Shown in pieces: positions 24,160 through 31,975 of a DNA stretch of 33,721 nt (positions are counted from its first letter, which is position 1; every line of letters starts with the position of its first letter). This DNA comes from Prevotellaceae bacterium UBA6858 (GTDB lineage: Bacteria; Bacteroidota; Bacteroidia; Bacteroidales; Bacteroidaceae): positions 12,133-45,853 of the forward strand of contig DKDC01000015.1 of assembly GCA_002451695.1 (NCBI GenBank), read 5' to 3'. The position numbers and the translations under genes were made by a program. A model generated the notes under the pieces. It was not told where the DNA came from. It was given only the letters and a program-made list of their open reading frames with translations, and ran no database searches.

Positions 24160-26205
24160 TTACCAGGCGTCCTCGGGCGTGAGGCCGTTGTAAACGTTCT
24201 TGGGCGCAAACTCAACATAGTCGAGTACGAACATCGTAGCTGTGTTGGCAAGCACGCTCTTGAAACGTATGTAATATGTCTGGTCGGGATACAGGTTGCC
24301 CGTGTGGAAAATCTTGCGCAGGCGGTGCTCGGAGCGCACGTTGTAGAGCGTTGTGTTCACAACTCCGCCCGTGGACGGGCCTTCGTGCTTGCAGCCCATC
24401 ATATAGCCGTGGTTGCGCATATTGCGGTCGCGCTCGCGGTTGAGGTCCGGGTCTTCGCCGTCGTAGAGCGCCCAGCCGATAAGTGGGTTCGTAACCTGTA
24501 TGCGCTCGTCAATGGGAAGCCCTTCGGCTTGCAGGTTGTTCTTGTCCGTGCCGAAGTACAGCTGCGCCATTCCACGGTTTGCCGAGTAGGAGTAAACAAG
24601 GCGCACTTCCCACGAGCCCTCAAACGGAACGGGCGGCAGGCGCAGGGTGAAGTCATACTGCCCCGTGATGTTGTGCTCGTCGCAGTACATGTCGTTCCAG
24701 CCGCAGTTGTAGCCTGTGAGGTAGTGGTAGTCTGTCCCCTCTGCGTTGAGCGTGAGGTAGTCAATATATCCCTTGGGCAGGTAGATGCCGTTCTGGCCCT
24801 CCTTTATGAAAAGGCCGTTTGTAATAAGTTCGGGATAGTACGTGGAGAGATCCATGCGGATGCGCTGGTTGAGCACTTTGCCGGGAACGTCGCTGCTGTA
24901 AACAAGTATGTCGTCAATGGGGTAGTAGAAGCCGTTGAGCGCGTTGTTGTCGTAGTCGCCGTTGTTCGACCTCACGCCTATGCCGGGTATCTCAACGAGT
25001 GTCTCGGTGTAGGTGTCGGGGTCGTAGGTCGAGTAGCGGTTGATGCGTATTCCGTCCGTGCTCGGGCCTTCGGTCATCTTGATCATCCTGCGGTGCGAGG
25101 GCGACATGCTTTCCCAGAAGTTGTCGCAGTTTATCGAAAGGCGCGAGGGGTTCTTGTATGAGAAACCGTATTCTGTGCGGTGAACCACAAGCCAGTTGTA
25201 TGGTATGCGCGAGGGGAGAAGGTGGTATGCCATAAATTCGTTCACGGCGTTTGTGGTGTCGGTGAGTTCCGTGCCGTGGGCGGAGGGATAGGCTTCGGCG
25301 CACTTGGTTTTGATTTGCTCCAAAATCCGCTCCTCGTTCACGATAACGCCGCCTTCAACAACGGGCATTTCGATGCCCCATTTCTCGTTGAACACGCTGT
25401 CGGTCTCAAGCAGCACTGTATATCCGAAATACCGGTGCTGGGGGATTATGTCAGTTCCCCAGTCATATGTTTTGGAGTACTTCTCGGGCAGGTCGCGCTT
25501 CTCGTATTCCTCATCGCGGTATTTTGTGAGCTTTGCCGCCCAGCCGGTTTTTTGAAGCAGCATGGAGAAAACCCTCGCGTTGGCGGCGTTCTCGATCATG
25601 TTGCCGATGTATGCGTTCGACAGCAGCACAACGCGGTCAACCACGTGTATGTACCCGTTTTCAAGCTCGTGGTCGCGCGAAATCACGCGTGCGTCGCTGT
25701 TTATCACGGTTACCGCCTTGCCGTTTATGGTGTCGAAACGTATTGTCATATAGCGGTCGTCGGCGTTGGTGATGGGCATCGTGCCTTCGCTGAGGTCGGC
25801 AATGCGGTAAGCGTCGCCGTCCTTGCTGTCGAGTATGCTGCATCTCACTATCCGCTCTGCAACGGAGTCGCCCACCTGCTCTATCGGGAAATCCTTCTGG
25901 TTGTAGATGGAGTCGAGCAAATGGTGCATCGCCTGATCGGTGGGGGCGAAAACGGTGTAGTTCCCGCGTGCCGACAAAAGGTCGGAGAACGTGGACTTCG
26001 ACTTTGCGCTCAGCTTCACCTTGCGCAATACGTATGAGTAGAGCTGGAAGCTGTCGCTTTTTTGCAGATAGCCGGTTATCATGTCCCCCTTGAATGTGTA
26101 GAGGTTCGAGCTGTCAACGCTGTCGGAGCAGCTTGACAAAGCGCCGAGCGTTGCGCAAACGGCAGCCGTTGCAATGCAGGTCAGTAGTTTCTTTATTGTT
26201 CTCAT
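24160..26205 (-). CDS. FAS1 (fasciclin)-domain lipoprotein
   Basis: A 681-aa outer-membrane-type lipoprotein; signal MRTIKKLLTCIATAAVCATLGALSSC with lipid-attachment Cys26. The first fasciclin domain spans about 35-200, with NYTVFAPTDQAMHHLLDS near 82-99 and the closing GYIHVVDRVV near 180-190. A second, more diverged FAS1-like unit begins near 208 (NARVFSMLLQKTGW ... YTVLLETDSVFNEKWG). The C-terminal half (about 350-681) is beta-rich (WEVRLVYSYSANRGMAQLYFG) and I do not recognise it. FAS1 domains mediate adhesion or glycan and protein binding. No SusC/SusD pair is adjacent. It is monocistronic, with a -7 box 84 nt upstream. Confidence 0.82.
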   Translation of the reverse strand: MRTIKKLLTCIATAAVCATLGALSSCSDSVDSSNLYTFKGDMITGYLQKSDSFQLYSYVLRKVKLSAKSKSTFSDLLSARGNYTVFAPTDQAMHHLLDSIYNQKDFPIEQVGDSVAERIVRCSILDSKDGDAYRIADLSEGTMPITNADDRYMTIRFDTINGKAVTVINSDARVISRDHELENGYIHVVDRVVLLSNAYIGNMIENAANARVFSMLLQKTGWAAKLTKYRDEEYEKRDLPEKYSKTYDWGTDIIPQHRYFGYTVLLETDSVFNEKWGIEMPVVEGGVIVNEERILEQIKTKCAEAYPSAHGTELTDTTNAVNEFMAYHLLPSRIPYNWLVVHRTEYGFSYKNPSRLSINCDNFWESMSPSHRRMIKMTEGPSTDGIRINRYSTYDPDTYTETLVEIPGIGVRSNNGDYDNNALNGFYYPIDDILVYSSDVPGKVLNQRIRMDLSTYYPELITNGLFIKEGQNGIYLPKGYIDYLTLNAEGTDYHYLTGYNCGWNDMYCDEHNITGQYDFTLRLPPVPFEGSWEVRLVYSYSANRGMAQLYFGTDKNNLQAEGLPIDERIQVTNPLIGWALYDGEDPDLNRERDRNMRNHGYMMGCKHEGPSTGGVVNTTLYNVRSEHRLRKIFHTGNLYPDQTYYIRFKSVLANTATMFVLDYVEFAPKNVYNGLTPEDAW

Positions 26206-26289
26206 GTCGTAGAATGTTTCAATAATGGCAATGCCCTTGGCGAATGGTGCGCCGCCGGGCGTAAAAACTCTTCATAAATCTAACGGCTA

Positions 26290-26297
26290 CAAATTTA
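26290..26297 (-). promoter_or_regulatory. Candidate -7 box for the FAS1 lipoprotein gene
   Basis: TAAATTTG on the minus strand matches TAnnTTTG and ends 84 nt before the ATG. Confidence 0.5.
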
Positions 26298-26430
26298 GTT
26301 TATTTTTGATTTGTGCGGTGTTTTTAAGAAAGAAAAATGCAGGCGGTGCGAAATATTTTTTTTGAAAGAGGTTTTTAAGGTTTCCTGCAAGTGTTTTCCG
26401 TGGGTGGTCAAGACGGCAGCGGAGGATAGA

Positions 26431-26580
26431 GGGCGGCGAAAAAAGGTCTGATGTAGTTTAAATTATATCAGACATAATTTTTCCTATGTCCTATGTAGTT
26501 TTTCCCACATCAAATGTAGTATTCCCGACTTGGGCTTTGCGGAAATTGTAGGGGCGTATTGCATACGCCCTTTACGCTGC
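26431..26580 (+). repeat. Composite intergenic repeat, copy H (one hairpin, diverged leader)
   Basis: The GGCGAAAAAAGG part of the leader is kept but the TTTTTCAG part is not. Units lie at 26447-26467, 26468-26488, 26489-26509 and 26510-26530. The 17-bp linker and hairpin 1 (26548-26570) follow; hairpin 2 is absent. Core 2 is TCAGAC (inverted); core 3 is TCCTAT (forward). It is in the divergent gap between the FAS1 and TetR genes; 26581-26732 shows no gene. Confidence 0.88.
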
Positions 26581-26732
26581 AACATGAAACGCATCGCACT
26601 ACAAGGCAAACCGCCGGGAATATATGGCAAAGCCGCGCGATATTGCCCGATTTTCATAAGTCCCCGAGCCCGGACTTGCGCAGTTTTGCATGATTTGTGG
26701 TGCTTTTTTACAGCCATGTTGCGCAAAACAGC

Positions 26733-26740
26733 TATCTTTG
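26733..26740 (+). promoter_or_regulatory. Candidate -7 box for the tetR-fabG unit
   Basis: TATCTTTG matches TAnnTTTG and ends 56 nt before the TetR ATG at 26797. Confidence 0.55.
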
Positions 26741-26796
26741 CACACAAGGAAAACGGCGTGCAATGTGAATAAGGGCACGCCAAGCCTAATATTAAT

Positions 26797-27390
26797 ATGT
26801 CAGTAGCAAAGACACGTCAGAAACTTGTAGATGTAGCCCGCCAGCTTTTTGCGCAGAACGGTCTCGAAGCCACAACCATGAACATGATTGCCGAGGCCTC
26901 GCAAAAGGGAAGGCGCACCCTATATACTTATTTCAAGAACAAGGAGGAGATATACTACGCCGTAATCCAGACGGAGCTTGAACGCCTGAGCGACCGCATG
27001 GACGAGGTGGAGGCAATGGACATAGAGCCGGAGCAGAAGGTCATACTCCTTATATACACCCACCTCAACATGATAAAGGAAGCTGTGGTGAGAAACGGAA
27101 ACCTGCGCGCCGAGTTTTTCCGCAACATCTGGATGGTGGAAAAGGTAAGGAAGCAGTTCGACACCGCCGAGCAGGAGGTTTTCTACAATGTGCTCAAGGA
27201 GGGGCGCGACAACGGCAAGTTCTTCATTGAGGACGTGCGCCTCATGGCCGACATAATGCACTACACGCTCAAAGGGCTTGAAGTGCCTTATATATACGGC
27301 CGCCTCGGCAACGGCATGAAGGAGGCGATTTCGCGCCCCATAGTGGCGGGACTCGTGCGCCGCGCCCTCGGAATGGGGCCGCTGAGATGA
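26797..27390 (+). CDS. TetR/AcrR family transcriptional regulator
   Basis: A 197-aa repressor-type regulator. The N-terminal TetR helix-turn-helix spans about residues 8-52 (ARQLFAQNGLEATTMNMIAEASQKGRRTLYTYFKNKEEIYYAV). The C-terminal ligand-binding/dimerisation domain is all-helical and not assignable to a ligand. It lies 34 bp upstream of fabG on the same strand with no terminator between, so the two probably share a transcript. I recall a TetR gene directly before fabG in other Bacteroidales, which would suggest control of fatty-acid synthesis, possibly sensing an acyl-CoA or acyl-ACP (inference). No clear operator palindrome was identified. Confidence 0.92.
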   Translation: MSVAKTRQKLVDVARQLFAQNGLEATTMNMIAEASQKGRRTLYTYFKNKEEIYYAVIQTELERLSDRMDEVEAMDIEPEQKVILLIYTHLNMIKEAVVRNGNLRAEFFRNIWMVEKVRKQFDTAEQEVFYNVLKEGRDNGKFFIEDVRLMADIMHYTLKGLEVPYIYGRLGNGMKEAISRPIVAGLVRRALGMGPLR

Positions 27391-27424
27391 CAGACGGATT
27401 ATAAACAAAACCAAATAACAGAAA

Positions 27425-28171
27425 ATGGGATTACTAACAGGAAAAACAGCACTTATTACGGGTGCGGCACGCGGCATTGGCAAGGCCATAGCCCTGCGTT
27501 TCGCGGCAGAGGGCGCAAACATCGCCTTCACCGACCTTGTGATTGACGAAAACGGCAAGCAGACCGAAGAGGAAATCGCAGCCCTCGGCGTAAAGGCGAA
27601 AGGATATGCCTCGAACGCCGCAAACTTCGAGGAGACGGCAAAGGTTGTCGGACAGGTGAAGGACGATTTCGGCTCTATCGACATTCTTGTGAACAATGCC
27701 GGCATTACCAAGGACGGTCTGATGATGCGCATGACAGAGCAGCAGTGGGACGCAGTGATTGCCGTGAACCTGAAATCGGCTTTCAACTTCATTCACGCCT
27801 GCACGCCCATAATGATGCGCCAGCGCAAGGGCAGCATAATCAACATGGCGTCGGTTGTGGGCGTTCACGGTAACGCCGGACAGAGCAACTACGCAGCCTC
27901 AAAGGCGGGGCTAATCGCCTTGGCCAAGTCCATAGCGCAGGAAATGGGCTCTCGCGGAATACGCGCCAATGCTATCGCCCCCGGTTTCATAGAGACGGCG
28001 ATGACTGCCGCACTTCCCGAGGACATCCGCAAGGAGTGGACAAACAAGATCCCCCTCCGCCGTGGCGGAAAGGTGGAGGACATCGCGAACGTCGCAACCT
28101 TCCTCGCCTCCGATATGTCGAGCTACGTTTCGGGACAGGTTATCCAGGTTGACGGCGGCATGAATATGTAA
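27425..28171 (+). CDS. fabG: 3-oxoacyl-[acyl-carrier-protein] reductase
   Basis: Short-chain dehydrogenase/reductase that reduces 3-oxoacyl-ACP to 3-hydroxyacyl-ACP in type II fatty-acid elongation. The 248-aa length is typical. Landmarks are the nucleotide-binding TGAARGIG (12-19), NNAG (90-93), and the catalytic triad Ser143, Tyr156 and Lys160 (YAASK). The C-terminal YVSGQVIQVDGGMNM is the usual FabG ending. It follows tetR by 34 bp. A weak hairpin follows. Other SDR roles are possible in principle, but the full-length match to FabG patterns and the context support this call. Confidence 0.93.
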   Translation: MGLLTGKTALITGAARGIGKAIALRFAAEGANIAFTDLVIDENGKQTEEEIAALGVKAKGYASNAANFEETAKVVGQVKDDFGSIDILVNNAGITKDGLMMRMTEQQWDAVIAVNLKSAFNFIHACTPIMMRQRKGSIINMASVVGVHGNAGQSNYAASKAGLIALAKSIAQEMGSRGIRANAIAPGFIETAMTAALPEDIRKEWTNKIPLRRGGKVEDIANVATFLASDMSSYVSGQVIQVDGGMNM

Positions 28172-28198
28172 TAGAAACCGCAGGAAAACAAAAATCCG

Positions 28199-28226
28199 GG
28201 GCCGCAGGGGAAAAACCGTGCGGCCC
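28199..28226 (+). terminator. Hairpin after fabG, weak terminator
   Basis: GGGCCGCA (28199-28206) pairs with TGCGGCCC (28219-28226), followed by TGTTTA. The T-run is poor, so some readthrough into the pseudouridine synthase gene is likely. Confidence 0.5.
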
Positions 28227-28244
28227 TGTTTATAGGAAAGCATT

Positions 28245-28943
28245 ATGCAAGTTGTTTACGAGGACAACCATATAATTATAGTCAGCAAGGCGGCGGGCGA
28301 GATAGTGCAGGGCGACAGCACCGGCGACCGTCCGCTGAGCGAGGACGTGAAGGCGTATGTCAAGGAGGCGTATGCCAAGCCTGGGGCGGTGTTTCTCGGC
28401 GTGGTCCACCGTCTTGACCGCCCGGCCATGGGACTTGTGATTTTCGCCCGCACAAGCAAGGCCCTTTCGCGGCTCAACGAGATGTTCAGGGATAAGGACA
28501 GGATTCACAAAACCTATTGGGCTGTGGTTTCAAACCGTCCGCCAAAGGACGCTGACCATTTGGAGCAGTATCTTGTGAGAAACCCCAAGAACAACAAGAC
28601 ATACGTGGCGCGTGAGGGGGCGAAAGACGCGAAGCTCGCCGCGCTCGACTACCGCGTTGTGGCTCACAGCGACCGCTACTGGCTGCTTGAGGTGAAACTG
28701 CTCACGGGCCGCCACCACCAGATACGCTGCCAGCTCGCCGCAATGGGATGCCCGATAAAGGGCGACCTGAAATACGGCGCACCGAGAAGCAATCCCGACG
28801 GCAGCATTTCGCTGCTCGCCAGAAAGCTGGAGTTCGAACATCCCGTCTCCCACAAACAGATATGCGTTGAAGCCCCGGTGCCCGCCGGCAAACTGTGGAA
28901 TATGCTCGCAATAATGGCAGAGGCGGGGAAAGAACAGGCATAG
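28245..28943 (+). CDS. RluA-family RNA pseudouridine synthase
   Basis: Converts specific uridines to pseudouridine in rRNA or tRNA. The 232-aa protein is short because it lacks the N-terminal S4 domain of RluC/RluD. The catalytic motif is VVHRLDRPAMGLVIFART with Asp58. RKLEFEHP near residue 190 and the GRHHQIRCQLAAMGCPIKGDLKYG segment (about 153-175) are also typical. The target site cannot be stated. The start at 28245 fits VYEDNHIIIVSKAAG, the usual opening. It is separated from fabG by a weak hairpin and may be partly cotranscribed with it. Confidence 0.93.
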   Translation: MQVVYEDNHIIIVSKAAGEIVQGDSTGDRPLSEDVKAYVKEAYAKPGAVFLGVVHRLDRPAMGLVIFARTSKALSRLNEMFRDKDRIHKTYWAVVSNRPPKDADHLEQYLVRNPKNNKTYVAREGAKDAKLAALDYRVVAHSDRYWLLEVKLLTGRHHQIRCQLAAMGCPIKGDLKYGAPRSNPDGSISLLARKLEFEHPVSHKQICVEAPVPAGKLWNMLAIMAEAGKEQA

Positions 28944-28965
28944 GGCAAAAAACACGGCGGCGCAA

Positions 28966-28996
28966 TTGCAACATATTTGTTTTTGCGCTAATTTTG
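28966..28996 (+). promoter_or_regulatory. Promoter of the glycine-zipper lipoprotein gene
   Basis: TAATTTTG (28989-28996) matches TAnnTTTG. A TTG lies at 28966-28968, 20 bp upstream, near the expected -33 position. The leader to the ATG at 29040 is 43 nt. Confidence 0.55.
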
Positions 28997-29039
28997 CCGT
29001 GTAAGCTGACGGCTTGGATAAGATAAAAAGTTGGAAATA

Positions 29040-29714
29040 ATGAAAGCAAACAGATTTACAGTTGCCGTATGTGCCGGGGCAATGTTTCTGGCCGGCTGCA
29101 CTGACCGCCAGATGCAGGGTACAATGGCGGGAGGCTCTCTCGGTGCGATATTCGGCTCGAGCATCGGCGGACTTATGGGCGGGCCTCGCGGCAGCGATGC
29201 CGGCACAGCCCTCGGCATGGCGGTGGGCGCGGTGGTGGGCAACGCCGTAACAAGCCAGAAAAACCGCAAGGGAAGCACCAACATTGACGACTGCGACGAC
29301 AGTTGCAACCTTCCCCCCTCGCGCCGCAATCCGCGCAACGGCGGGGAGGCGCCATATGTGTCGGGCATCGACGGACTGCAAGTGGAGAACATTCGCTTTG
29401 TTGACGAGAACCGCAACCAGACAATTGATGCCGGCGAACACGCGAAAATCCTGTTCGAGATACACAACGCGGGAAACGCCACGCTATACAACATCACGCC
29501 GGTGGTGTCGTGTAGCGAACCGAAAAGGATAAGCGTATCGCCAACGGCGATAATCGGAAACCTTGCTCCCGGCAAGGCGGTGGCATATACGGCAAACGTC
29601 GTGGCGTCGCCGAGGCTGAGGGATGGGGAAGTGAGCTTCAGAATAGCTTTTCAGGATGGCAGACGGACTGTTACCTACAAGGATTTCACACTCGCGACCA
29701 AAGCTGCGGAATAG
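29040..29714 (+). CDS. Glycine-zipper outer membrane lipoprotein
   Basis: A 224-aa lipoprotein. The ATG at 29040 is preferred to the in-frame TTG at 29031. The signal peptide MKANRFTVAVCAGAMFLAGC ends in a lipobox (LAGC). Residues about 28-70 form a glycine zipper (AGGSLGAIFGSSIGGLMGG...GTALGMAVGAVVGNAV) like those of the YMGG/Gly-zipper families that associate with membranes. A disordered linker follows. Residues about 105-220 are a beta-sandwich-like domain (VENIRFVDENRNQTIDAGEHAKILFEIHNAGNATLYN), similar in style to Ig-like or CARDB domains. Function is unknown; a cell-envelope structural role is likely. No terminator was seen after it. Confidence 0.78.
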   Translation: MKANRFTVAVCAGAMFLAGCTDRQMQGTMAGGSLGAIFGSSIGGLMGGPRGSDAGTALGMAVGAVVGNAVTSQKNRKGSTNIDDCDDSCNLPPSRRNPRNGGEAPYVSGIDGLQVENIRFVDENRNQTIDAGEHAKILFEIHNAGNATLYNITPVVSCSEPKRISVSPTAIIGNLAPGKAVAYTANVVASPRLRDGEVSFRIAFQDGRRTVTYKDFTLATKAAE

Positions 29715-29791
29715 CAAAGGCGTGAAATAAAGTTTTGGAAATGCGCTCTTGCGGGTACGCATTGATTTATAAGTAGGTAAATTGCGCTGCT

Positions 29792-29814
29792 GTAGGGGCG
29801 TATGGCATACGCCC
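29792..29814. repeat. Solo GTAGGGGCGTAT-type hairpin
   Basis: An isolated copy of the repeat's 23-nt hairpin (GGGCGTAT / ATACGCCC stem, 3-nt loop) without a 21-bp array next to it. The following 80 bp resembles a decayed inter-hairpin segment, so this may be the remnant of a further copy or an independently spreading hairpin. Confidence 0.7.
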
Positions 29815-29928
29815 GAAGTGCGCCGCTTTTGCGGTGTTCGCTGATGCGGATTGTGCGGCAGTGTATATGGCGTGTGCCATGCGTTGCACAAATACGCTGT
29901 AATCAATCATTCAGGAAATTGCACCTCC

Positions 29929-30175
29929 GTAGGGGCGTATTGTATACACCCGGAATTGCGCGGATTTGCAATGTTGCGACAATGGTTCGCGATGCGGTTC
30001 AAGCGGTGGTGCGAAGGACGTATGCAATATGCCCCTACAATTTCCGCAAAACCAAAATCGGGAAAACTACATCGGATGCAGGAAAAACTGTGTCCTATGT
30101 TGTTTAAATTATATCAGACATAATTCAAACTACATCAGACCTTTTTTTGCCGCTTTGCAACACGTTGTTTCCCAG
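29929..30175 (-). repeat. Composite intergenic repeat, copy I (full length)
   Basis: Minus orientation. Units 1 to 4 lie at 30119-30139, 30098-30118, 30077-30097 and 30056-30076. The 17-bp linker, hairpin 1 (30016-30038, partly decayed), 64 bp and hairpin 2 (29929-29951) follow. Core 2 is TCTGAT (direct); core 3 is AGGAC (reverse). It lies in the 697-bp gap after the glycine-zipper lipoprotein gene. Confidence 0.88.
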
Positions 30176-30247
30176 AAAACTAAAAAGATTGACAGAATTG
30201 GGAAAATGGCGCAGACAGTCAGTGCGTTATTTGGAAGTGTCTTGAAA

Positions 30248-30313
30248 TTTTATCACTTATAAGTGGCAAAATTGATTTTTTTTCGATTTTATCATTTATA
30301 GGTGATGAATTTG
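30248..30313 (+). promoter_or_regulatory. Two operator-like palindromic repeats
   Basis: Two related 26-bp boxes start at 30248 and 30287, 39 bp apart. The first contains the perfect palindrome CACTTATAAGTG (30254-30265). The second has the imperfect ATCATTTATAGGTGAT (30291-30306). The consensus ATCAYTTATARGTG looks like an XRE-type repressor operator. The second box covers the expected -33 site of a near-match promoter TAATTTTA (30317-30324) for the gene at 30412. No repressor gene is nearby. Confidence 0.5.
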
Positions 30314-30411
30314 CGCTAATTTTACATTGTGAGTGCAGAAATATTAAATAGATGTTTTGACTGTCTGCGAAAAAACTAAAGAAATTTCTGCGACAAAAAT
30401 TCTTATGAAGC

Positions 30412-30837
30412 ATGGATGCGTTCAAAATAGAGCTGTTTGAAAAGGAAACGGGGAAAGCTTTTCCCGATTTTCGCACTCTTGACAAGAGGGAGTGCGCAGT
30501 GCTGTGCCGCCGGTTCTGTGGCAAGATGCAAATACCCAAGCTGGAAATGCCGGCTGTTGGTTATTTGGAGCGCAAGGGCACTTTTATGGAGAATTTCAAC
30601 GCGCTTCAGGACGGCTTTAACGTTTCAGAACTTTTTGCTTGTTTGAAAGTAACGGCAGATATTATATATGTGTGCTGGGACAATTTTGAAACGATAGACA
30701 TAATGAGCTTGCAGGATTTTTCGCGGCATTTTGACGACATTTGGTTTCCCGCCGCCGATAATATAATTGTGTTCCCGCAGGAAATGTCTTTCGTGTTACT
30801 GGTCAGGCATGACGGCGCAGTGTATTTTTACAGGTAG
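30412..30837 (+). CDS. Hypothetical protein, possibly immunity-like
   Basis: A 141-aa soluble protein without signal peptide or membrane segment. I do not recognise a named family with certainty. The C-terminal half (IIYVCWDNFETIDIMSLQDFSRHFDDIWFPAADNIIVFPQEMSFVLLVRHDGAVYFYR) alternates acidic and aromatic residues. It resembles stand-alone immunity or SMI1-like proteins found near polymorphic toxins, an impression from pattern only. Context is compatible: an RHS-type gene starts 1.6 kb downstream. Its DNA is AT-richer than its neighbours (24 G/C in the 60 bases from 30421) and it follows an operator-like pair, so recent acquisition is possible. It ends 50 bp before the GH18 gene, on the same strand. 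Confidence 0.6.
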   Translation: MDAFKIELFEKETGKAFPDFRTLDKRECAVLCRRFCGKMQIPKLEMPAVGYLERKGTFMENFNALQDGFNVSELFACLKVTADIIYVCWDNFETIDIMSLQDFSRHFDDIWFPAADNIIVFPQEMSFVLLVRHDGAVYFYR

Positions 30838-30887
30838 TGGGGATGCCGGCTTCACGGTGAATAGTAAGAAAAACAAGATTTGAGAAT

Positions 30888-31901
30888 ATGAATGACAAGT
30901 TGCGTTGTTTTTGTTCAATAGTGCTGTCTTTGCTTTTGGGGGCGGGTGTTTGCTTTGCAAAGGGCAGGGGATATGTTGTTGTGGCGTATGTAACTTCGTG
31001 GACAAGCGTAATGCCCGACCCTGCGCTGATGACGCATATAAACTATGCCTTTGGCAAGGTGAACGGAACTTTTGACGGCGTGAACGTTGACAATCCCGCC
31101 CGCTTGAGGAGAATTTCGGAACTGAAGCGGGCAAATCCGAAACTGAAAGTACTGCTGTCGGTCGGCGGCTGGGGGGCGGGGAATTTCAGCGAGATGGCGG
31201 CGGACGAGGTTTGCAGGAGAAACTTTGCCAAGGACTGCAGACGGCTTGTGGAGGAGTACGGACTTGACGGCATAGACATAGACTGGGAGTACCCCACACA
31301 GAAAAGTGCGGGCATATCGTGCTCGCCCGACGACACTGAAAATTTCACCCTGCTTATGCGCGAACTTAGAAAGGCAATGGGAAGAAAGCGGCTCGTTACC
31401 TGTGCAACCATAGCGAGTGGGGATTATGTGGATTTCAAGAACTGTATAAAATATCTTGACTTCGTTAATGTGATGTCTTACGACATGGCCTCCCCGCCCA
31501 AGCACCATTCGGCGTTATACCATTCCGCCATCTCGGGCTGGATGACCACGGCTCAGGCGGTGCGGAGTCATTTGGAAAAAGGTGTGCCGTCGGACAAACT
31601 TGTTGTGGGGATGCCTTTTTACGGCAGGGGTGCCAAGCCATATCAGGCTTATGTCAAGAACCCGCGTGCGCTGGAGGGCGTTACGGAGAAGTGGAGCGAG
31701 GAGTCGCAAGTGCCTTATATGGAAGATGGCGATGGAAACATGGTTTTGGGTTTTGAGAACAAGAAATCGATTGCCGCCAAATGCCATTATATAATAGGTA
31801 ATAGGTTGCGCGGAGGAATGTATTGGGAGTATGCCGATGACAATGAGGAGGGCGGCTTGCGCAGCGCGGTGGCGGAATGTCTTATGAAAAAGAAAAAATG
31901 A
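30888..31901 (+). CDS. Secreted GH18 glycosidase (chitinase or endo-beta-GlcNAcase type)
   Basis: Glycoside hydrolase family 18 enzyme acting on chitin-like or N-glycan GlcNAc linkages by substrate-assisted catalysis. The 337-aa protein has a type I signal peptide (cleavage after FA, about residue 24). Family motifs are KVLLSVGGWG (about 87-96) and the catalytic DGIDIDWE (127-134; acid/base Glu134, with Asp130 and Asp132). VNVMSYDM follows in the middle of the barrel, and the C-terminal GGMYWEYADDN closes it. It has no carbohydrate-binding module and no lipobox, so it is a minimal single-domain enzyme, periplasmic or secreted. Chitinase and endoglycosidase cannot be separated by sequence alone. 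It is 50 bp after the hypothetical gene and may share its transcript. Confidence 0.92.
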   Translation: MNDKLRCFCSIVLSLLLGAGVCFAKGRGYVVVAYVTSWTSVMPDPALMTHINYAFGKVNGTFDGVNVDNPARLRRISELKRANPKLKVLLSVGGWGAGNFSEMAADEVCRRNFAKDCRRLVEEYGLDGIDIDWEYPTQKSAGISCSPDDTENFTLLMRELRKAMGRKRLVTCATIASGDYVDFKNCIKYLDFVNVMSYDMASPPKHHSALYHSAISGWMTTAQAVRSHLEKGVPSDKLVVGMPFYGRGAKPYQAYVKNPRALEGVTEKWSEESQVPYMEDGDGNMVLGFENKKSIAAKCHYIIGNRLRGGMYWEYADDNEEGGLRSAVAECLMKKKK

Positions 31902-31975
31902 CAAGCAGCGCACAGGGCGTATGCGGTGCGCCGCATGATTGCGCAAACAACAGATAATCAGTGATTTATATCGCT

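Noticed and set aside
29802..30123. Open frames running through the repeats, with recurring peptides such as AIRPYKWRKTN
   Set aside because: The 21-bp period is a multiple of three, so frames stay open across arrays by construction. Frames, starts and flanks differ between copies and lie on both strands, so coding is unlikely.
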